Source of the DNA: Candidatus Scatosoma pullistercoris
GTDB taxonomy: Bacteria > Bacillota > Clostridia > Christensenellales > Borkfalkiaceae
Length of the DNA: 36,584 nt
Reading direction: 5' to 3'
Assembly (NCBI GenBank): GCA_018714725.1
Contig: DVMZ01000053.1
Location: 1-36,584, forward strand
The notes under the pieces are model-generated. The model worked only from the letters and a program-made list of their open reading frames with translations. It had not been told where the DNA came from and made no database searches. Positions 31,925-36,584 of this stretch are shown in pieces (positions within the stretch are counted from its first letter, which is position 1; every line of letters starts with the position of its first letter). The translations under genes and the position numbers were made by a program.

Positions 31925-31952
31925 AAAAGCCCATCGCTCGATGGGCTTTTTC
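31925..31952. terminator. Bidirectional intrinsic terminator between the M18 genes
   Basis: Stem aaaagcccatc (31925-31935) with gatgggctttt (31940-31950), tetraloop, T-run on the plus strand (31947-31951) and A-run at the 5' foot, which gives a T-run on the minus strand. Confidence 0.85.
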
Positions 31953-32185
31953 CGTTGCGTAAAAAATTGTGAATCCTGTGAAACTAAGCGCAGAGCGCAA
32001 CGGCTTACAATAAAACGTGAACGGCTTACGATAAAACATGGCGGCCTGAAACAGACGCTTCCCGTCGCCGCAGCCGAAAAGGAACTGACGGCAGGCGGCC
32101 CGGAAAGGTCACAGGGGAAAGATCGCAGGGGAAAGGCGGACGGAAGAGGCCCTTGAAAAATATTGGTTCTGAAAAGAGATCGCCG

Positions 32186-32208
32186 GGAAAAGAGCGCCGC
32201 AAACGGCG
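32186..32208 (-). terminator. Possible terminator of the second M18 gene
   Basis: Minus strand: cgccg-tttg-cggcg (32204-32208 with 32195-32199), then CTCTTTTCC, 37 nt after the stop. The stem is short. Confidence 0.4.
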
Positions 32209-32244
32209 GGCGAACCGCGGATTTCCGGAAGCCGTACGCGGGTT

Positions 32245-33519
32245 TTATTTCAGTTCGATTCCCTCTTCCGTGAAGAGGATGTCGGAGGAGTAGTAGGCGG
32301 TCAGTCCGCCGATGAGTTCGTCGTAGTCCGCCTTGGCAAAGCATTCGCAGGCGGAGTGCATGGCGAGCTGTGCAAGACCCAGGTCTGCGCTGAGCACGCC
32401 GACGTGCCCGGAAGAGATCGCGCCGAGCGTTCCGCCGCTGGGCATATCCGAGCGGTTGAAGAAGGTCTGATATTTTACGCCCGCGCGGTCGAAGAGCGCT
32501 TTGACGACGGCGGAGGACATCGCGTCCGTCGTGTAGGCCTTGTCCGCGTGGGCCTTGATGACCACGCCCCCGCCGGGCAGAGTCCGGTTGGTGGGATCGC
32601 ATTTTTCGGGGTGATTGGGGTGCATGGCGTGCGCGTTGTCCAGGGAGATGAGGAAAGAGGCCGCCAGTGCCTTGTAATATTCGTTGTCGTCGAATTTGAG
32701 CGCATACGCAATCCGGCGGAGGACGTTTTCGAGAAAATCACCGCCGGCACCCTGCATGGTCCGGCTGCCCACTTCTTCGTTGTCCAGGCACGCCGCGACG
32801 CAGATTCCGCCGCTTTCGCCGTGGGAGGTCAGCGCTTCCAGCGAAGCGCAGACGCTGGTTAAGTTGTCAATTCTCGGCGAAGCGAGAAATTCCCCGTTGA
32901 TACCGAAGGAATAGGGCGCTTCCGCATTGACGAGATAGAGATCGTAAGCGAGGATTTCCTTGTCGGAAAGCAGGGCGGGGAAATCGGGCGCGCCTTCGGG
33001 GCTGAGCGACAGCAAGGGCTGCAGATCGGTTTGCGCGTTGACGGAAAATCCGTCGTTGACCCCTCTGTTCATGTGCACGGCGAGGGAGGGGACGGTGACG
33101 AAGAAATCGCTTTCCGCCGTTTCGCTGCGGATGACGCCGTCTTCGCGGACGACCAGCCTTCCCGCGATTTTCAGCGGCCGGTCGAAGAAACTGTACCAGA
33201 TCCCCCCGCCGTATTTTTCGGCGTTGAGCCGCGCATACGGCCCGTTCATCGTCACGGCGTTTTCTTTGAGTTTGAGTGCGGGAGAATCGGTGTGCGAAGC
33301 GACGATCCGGAAAGCGAACTGATCGAGCGCGCCCACCGTGAACGCGACGATCGCGCTTCCGTTTCTCACGACGAAATATTTTCCGCCTTCCGAAATCGTC
33401 CAGTCGTCCGTTTCGTTCAGGCGGACAAAGCCGTTTTTCAAGAGCAGTTCCTCCGCGTTTTCCGCCGCGTGATAGGCGGTGTAAGAAGTGGCCAGAAATT
33501 GGGTGAGTCTGTCAGACAT
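32245..33519 (-). CDS. M18 family aminopeptidase (type 2)
   Basis: Cytosolic zinc aminopeptidase. 424 residues from ATG 33519 (M-S-D-R-L-T-Q-F); an in-frame extension to 33654 covers the promoter and is rejected. Motifs: V-A-S-H-T-D-S-P-A (His), S-P-R-I-D-N-L (bridging Asp), D-N-E-E-V-G-S (Glu pair), D-N-A-H-A-M-H-P-N and the closing A-M-H-S-A-C-E (His). This matches the shorter M18 subfamily (ApeB-like), distinct from the 457-residue protein encoded opposite. GGAACGGGG lies upstream. Promoter at 33554-33583. Confidence 0.95.
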   Translation of the reverse strand: MSDRLTQFLATSYTAYHAAENAEELLLKNGFVRLNETDDWTISEGGKYFVVRNGSAIVAFTVGALDQFAFRIVASHTDSPALKLKENAVTMNGPYARLNAEKYGGGIWYSFFDRPLKIAGRLVVREDGVIRSETAESDFFVTVPSLAVHMNRGVNDGFSVNAQTDLQPLLSLSPEGAPDFPALLSDKEILAYDLYLVNAEAPYSFGINGEFLASPRIDNLTSVCASLEALTSHGESGGICVAACLDNEEVGSRTMQGAGGDFLENVLRRIAYALKFDDNEYYKALAASFLISLDNAHAMHPNHPEKCDPTNRTLPGGGVVIKAHADKAYTTDAMSSAVVKALFDRAGVKYQTFFNRSDMPSGGTLGAISSGHVGVLSADLGLAQLAMHSACECFAKADYDELIGGLTAYYSSDILFTEEGIELK

Positions 33520-33553
33520 GATAAAAACCCCGTTCCTTTTTTGTTTTTCTATT

Positions 33554-33583
33554 ATTGTAACACATCGGCGCGCGGGTTGACAA
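33554..33583 (-). promoter_or_regulatory. Promoter of the second M18 aminopeptidase gene
   Basis: Minus strand: -35 TTGTCA (33578-33583), 18-nt spacer, -10 TACAAT (33554-33559). Confidence 0.75.
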
Positions 33584-33634
33584 CTCTTTCGGAAGAAATA
33601 TTTGCTCATCTTTTCACAAAACTTGTGTTTTGTT

Positions 33635-33662
33635 TTCACAAAGGTGTAGTACACTATATTAA
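33635..33662 (+). promoter_or_regulatory. Possible promoter/operator for marR and the ABC gene
   Basis: TTCACA, 16 nt, TATTAA, with the palindrome gtgtagtacac (33644-33654) in the spacer where a repressor would block polymerase. It is far (about 350 nt) from marR, and the -10 is weak. Confidence 0.35.
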
Positions 33663-34015
33663 AGATAAACTACCGGACTGTCGCCCGCCGCCGGAAACGG
33701 CCGTCGGATTTTTGCGGGCCGGGCGGAGCGGGATTTTGGAGGGGACAGAGAAAGCGCCCGATTACGGGGAGCGGATCAATGTGCAGAGACGACAGGGGCG
33801 GGACGTATGAGCGCGGGAGGCGTATGAAAAGACGCGGAAATTCCCATACTTTTGCCGGACGGTTTCCGGCCCGGGGACAAGGCGGGAACTGCGTCAAAAG
33901 ATTCTGTTGAAAAGCGTCAAAAGACGGTTTTCCGGGCGTTTCCGGGACTGTGTTTTTTGAGGGCTTTGCGTTTCCATAATGTTTTCAAAAAAATTCAAGT
34001 AAGGAGTGCGGTATA

Positions 34016-34501
34016 ATGGAAGAAAACAGAGAGATTGCCGAAAAAGTGCGGCAGAACGACGAAGAGAGGAATGAAGCGTACCTCGGCAAGATTTTTACCA
34101 TGCTGAAAAAGATGGAAGGAGTGGCGCTGACCAAAGCGAGGTCGCATTTCAACAATTCCGAGATGCGGCTTCTGGGGGAGATTCTTCTCGCCGATTACAG
34201 CGGCAAGAGGATTATTTCCACGCAGCTTGCGACGAGGCTGGGCATCACCCGTTCCGCCGTTTCGCAGATGGTGAACAAGCTGGAATCGCAGGGGATAGTC
34301 AAGAGAGTTCCCGACGATGTGGACAGAAAAATCGCCTATATCGAACTGTCCGACAAGGCTCTTGCATATTATAGCGAGGAAAAGAAGAGCTGTTGCGAGT
34401 TCGTCGGAAAAATAGCCGAGAACATGGGCGAAGAAAAACTTGATCAGCTGATGCAGCTGAGCGATCTGTTCATCGAGACTGTGGAGAATCTGAAAAAGTG
34501 A
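34016..34501 (+). CDS. MarR family transcriptional regulator
   Basis: Dimeric winged-helix regulator, commonly a repressor released by small ligands. 161 residues. The core shows E-M-R-L-L-G-E-I-L, I-I-S-T-Q-L-A-T-R-L-G-I-T-R-S-A-V-S-Q-M-V-N-K-L-E (recognition helix) and G-I-V-K-R-V-P-D-D-V-D-R-K-I-A-Y-I-E-L-S (wing), flanked by helices for dimerisation. The first ~25 residues are charged. ATG 34016 with AAGGAG 11 nt upstream. It precedes a fused ABC transporter gene by 96 nt, so it very likely controls that gene and perhaps itself; a dyad in the upstream region is a candidate site. Confidence 0.95.
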   Translation: MEENREIAEKVRQNDEERNEAYLGKIFTMLKKMEGVALTKARSHFNNSEMRLLGEILLADYSGKRIISTQLATRLGITRSAVSQMVNKLESQGIVKRVPDDVDRKIAYIELSDKALAYYSEEKKSCCEFVGKIAENMGEEKLDQLMQLSDLFIETVENLKK

Positions 34502-34597
34502 AACAGCCGCCCCGCACGAGGCGGTTGCGGACGGTTGCAGCCGGGAGTGCAGCCGTAAAATTGCGGCTCGCGGACGGGATTTCCGGGAGGTTTTGTT

Positions 34598-36584
34598 ATG
34601 TTGCAGCTGAGAGACATCAAAAAGGATTATAAGACGGCCGGTACCGTCGTGCATGCGCTCAAAGGGGTTTCTCTGGACTTCCGGAAAAATGAATTTGTCT
34701 GCATTCTCGGCGCGTCCGGCTGCGGAAAAACGACCCTCCTCAATATTATCGGGGGGCTCGATCATTACACCTCGGGTGATCTGATCATCCGGGGCGTATC
34801 CACCAGGCGTTATGGCGACAGGGACTGGGACGTATATCGCAATCACCGGATCGGTTTTGTATTCCAGTCCTATAATCTCATTCCCCATCAGACGGTTTTG
34901 GGCAACGTCGAACTGGCGCTGACCATTTCCGGCTGTTCCAAAGCGGAGCGCCGCCGCCGCGCGGAGGAAGCGCTGCGCCGGGTGGGGCTGGAAGAGCAGA
35001 TGAACAAGCGTCCCAACCAGCTTTCGGGCGGGCAGATGCAGCGCGTGGCGATCGCGCGGGCGCTGGTAAATAATCCCGAAATTCTGCTGGCGGACGAACC
35101 GACGGGCGCGCTCGATTCCGCCACGAGCGTTCAGATCATGGATCTGATCCGCGAAATAGCGGGGGAAAGGCTGGTCATCATGGTGACGCACAATCCCGAG
35201 CTCGCGGAAAAATATTCCACCCGCATTGTCCGGCTGCAGGACGGACTGGTCGTTTCCGATTCCGATCCTTACGACAGCGCGGCGGAGCGGAAAGAGCTGG
35301 AACGCAAGCTGAAAGAAAGGGGAATTACGCCCGCACAAGTGAAGGCGTGGAAGAAGCGGAAGGAGCAGGACGGGAACCCGCAGGAAAAAGCGGCGATGTC
35401 GGTGGGCACTTCCCTGGGTCTGAGCGCGCGCAATCTCCGGGCCAAAAAGGGGCGTACCGTCATCACGTCTTTTGCGGGGAGCATCGGCATCATCAGCGTC
35501 TGTCTCGTGCTGGCGCTCTCCAACGGTTTCAACCGGTATATTCTGAAAACGGAAGAGGATATGCTGTCCTATTATCCGTTGCAGGTGACGAGAACGGCGC
35601 TGGATCTCACTTCGGTGATGACGGGAATGAGCGGCATTGCCGACGCGCCCGATTTGTCTGAACTGGAAGACAAAGTGTACGTCAATTCCTTCCTGACCAA
35701 GATTGCAAAAGGGATGACAGTCACCAATACCATCACGCAGGAATATCTTGATTATATCGGGGCGATGGATGAGTCGCTTTGTTCCGCCATTCAGTACGAT
35801 TACGGGGAGACGCTTACCGACAATCTGTTTACGGGGGTGGTGACGGGGATTTCGGAAGACGCGTCAACGGTCCGTTATATGTCGTTGAACACGTTGAAGG
35901 AATTTTATGTTCAGGAACTCAACACCCATGCTTCCGAATACGCGCAGATGGCTTATCTGGTGGAATATCTGGGTTCCGTCGTCAACAAGATGCCGGGCAC
36001 GGCGGATTTTTCGGACGAGGATTACGGGAAATACATCTCTTCGCAATACGATGTGATCGCCGGGGAATTTCCCGACGCGGATGACGAAGCGGTGCTGGTG
36101 ATCGGGGGAAACAACGACGCCACCGACCTTCTTCTCGCACAGCTCGGTCTCCTCGAAGAATATAAATTCCTGTCGCTGTTTGAGAAAGGGGAGACGGACG
36201 CCGCAGACGATTATATGACGATCGATTTCGACAGCATCGTCGGGAAACAATACACCCTCTTTTTTAACGACAGCGTCTATCAGCAGAACGGAGCGGGGCT
36301 GTATCCGTTTACATATAGCGGAGAAAAGACTTCGCTTTCCGCAGACGGACAGGGCATCGAAATCACGGTCAGCGGCATTCTGCGGCTGAAAGACGGGCTT
36401 TCTTACGGCTGTCTGCCCAGCGGGCTGAATCTCACCGAAGAGACGGTGGAGAGATATATTCAGGCGAATATGCAGTCGCAGATCGTGCAGTGGATGAACG
36501 ATCCGGCAAATGCCGTCAGGTTTGGCGATCTGACCATTTACCGTTCTCCCGCTGAACATCTCAATCAGTATTATTATGCGTATC
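34598..36584 (+). CDS. ABC transporter with fused ATPase and FtsX-type permease, partial
   Basis: Open from ATG 34598 (GGGAGG 8 nt upstream) to the window end, 662 codons without a stop. Residues 1-220 are a MacB/LolD-type ATPase: Walker A G-A-S-G-C-G-K-T-T at 38-46, Q-loop F-Q-S-Y-N-L-I-P at 89-96, signature L-S-G-G-Q-M-Q-R at 142-149, Walker B I-L-L-A-D-E-P-T-G-A-L-D and H-loop V-T-H-N. A charged linker (about 225-265) leads to a first transmembrane helix at about 287-308, then a large extracytoplasmic domain of over 300 residues rich in D, T and Y. Later helices lie outside the window. Such ATPase-permease fusions export peptides or lipids, or work as antibiotic sensors or resistance pumps in Bacillota. 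Regulation by the upstream MarR gene is likely. Confidence 0.93.
   Translation, partial: MLQLRDIKKDYKTAGTVVHALKGVSLDFRKNEFVCILGASGCGKTTLLNIIGGLDHYTSGDLIIRGVSTRRYGDRDWDVYRNHRIGFVFQSYNLIPHQTVLGNVELALTISGCSKAERRRRAEEALRRVGLEEQMNKRPNQLSGGQMQRVAIARALVNNPEILLADEPTGALDSATSVQIMDLIREIAGERLVIMVTHNPELAEKYSTRIVRLQDGLVVSDSDPYDSAAERKELERKLKERGITPAQVKAWKKRKEQDGNPQEKAAMSVGTSLGLSARNLRAKKGRTVITSFAGSIGIISVCLVLALSNGFNRYILKTEEDMLSYYPLQVTRTALDLTSVMTGMSGIADAPDLSELEDKVYVNSFLTKIAKGMTVTNTITQEYLDYIGAMDESLCSAIQYDYGETLTDNLFTGVVTGISEDASTVRYMSLNTLKEFYVQELNTHASEYAQMAYLVEYLGSVVNKMPGTADFSDEDYGKYISSQYDVIAGEFPDADDEAVLVIGGNNDATDLLLAQLGLLEEYKFLSLFEKGETDAADDYMTIDFDSIVGKQYTLFFNDSVYQQNGAGLYPFTYSGEKTSLSADGQGIEITVSGILRLKDGLSYGCLPSGLNLTEETVERYIQANMQSQIVQWMNDPANAVRFGDLTIYRSPAEHLNQYYYAY

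Larger units (their letters stand above)
31852..32244. other. Convergent intergenic stretch between two M18 genes
   Basis: 393 bases with no gene. It contains a 16-base tandem duplication, cggcgcggcgataaaa, at 31867-31882 and 31883-31898; a bidirectional terminator at 31925-31952; a 21-base tandem duplication (aacggcttac, then ataaaac) at 31999-32019 and 32020-32040 with two mismatches; and a minus-strand terminator candidate at 32186-32208. Confidence 0.6.
33520..34015. other. Divergent regulatory region before marR
   Basis: 496 bases without a convincing gene. It has the minus-strand M18 promoter (33554-33583); an inverted repeat acaaaac-ttgt-gttttgt and two tttcacaaa copies (about 33611-33642); a weak plus-strand promoter candidate, TTCACA (33635-33640) with 16 nt to TATTAA (33657-33662); and a dyad, gtgtagtacac (33644-33654), inside that spacer. 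The remaining ~350 nt up to marR show no clear ORF. A 28-codon frame from ATG 33824 has a Shine-Dalgarno only 3 nt away. Confidence 0.5.

Noticed and set aside
33824..33910. 28-codon ORF upstream of marR
   Set aside because: GGGAGG is only 3 nt from the ATG, and the peptide has no features. It is too short to support.

Overview
The window is GC-rich bacterial chromosome from a Bacillota/Clostridia-type organism, probably an uncultured gut lineage. This is inferred from the rpsF-ssb-rpsR order with strong sigma-A promoters and intrinsic terminators, a purE-C-F-M-N-D-L operon ending in a single-chain ~1230-residue PurL of the clostridial type, an Fe-S-cluster PurF with a propeptide, a minimal SufBC-like pair, and a collagen-like (exosporium-type) gene fragment. 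No tRNA, rRNA or CRISPR was seen.

Layout. (1) 1-1177: the C-terminal two thirds of a large serine recombinase, whose stop codon is followed in the same frame by the 3' part of a start-less collagen-like gene. This looks like the end of a mobile element sitting inside that gene. (2) 1491-2673, minus strand: promoter, rpsF leader, rpsF, ssb, rpsR, terminator. (3) 2760-6558, minus strand: a small cupin-like gene, then a large membrane-anchored repeat protein split by an in-frame TAG. (4) 6838-9453, minus strand: cca and rmuC. (5) 9486-11845: a diacylglycerol-kinase-family gene reading away from cca, from a promoter whose -35 hexamer appears shared with the cca promoter, then a SpoIIE/RsbU-type phosphatase. 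(6) 11846-23709: purine operon purE-purC-purF-purM-purN-[xre/TM gene + small membrane gene]-purD-purL. It has a long leader with a terminator before purE and a strong terminator after purL. purH is missing from its usual slot, which holds the two unrelated genes. (7) 23871-25713: PHP phosphatase (CpsB/YwqE family), VanZ-like protein and a small exported protein. (8) 25722-25987: a non-coding run of six short hairpins. (9) 26089-27380: a RecD/Dda-like SF1B helicase with a nearly leaderless promoter arrangement. (10) 27478-30291: nadA, then an SMS (SmsC-SmsB, SufC/SufB-like) Fe-S assembly pair. (11) 30478-33583: two M18 aminopeptidases facing each other across a bidirectional terminator. (12) 33600-36584: a MarR regulator and a fused ABC ATPase-permease that runs off the window.

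Most genes are core metabolism. The points worth a second look are the interrupted collagen-like gene, the amber codon inside the repeat protein, the two-gene insertion in the purine operon, the purE leader, the shared palindromic -35, and the hairpin array.
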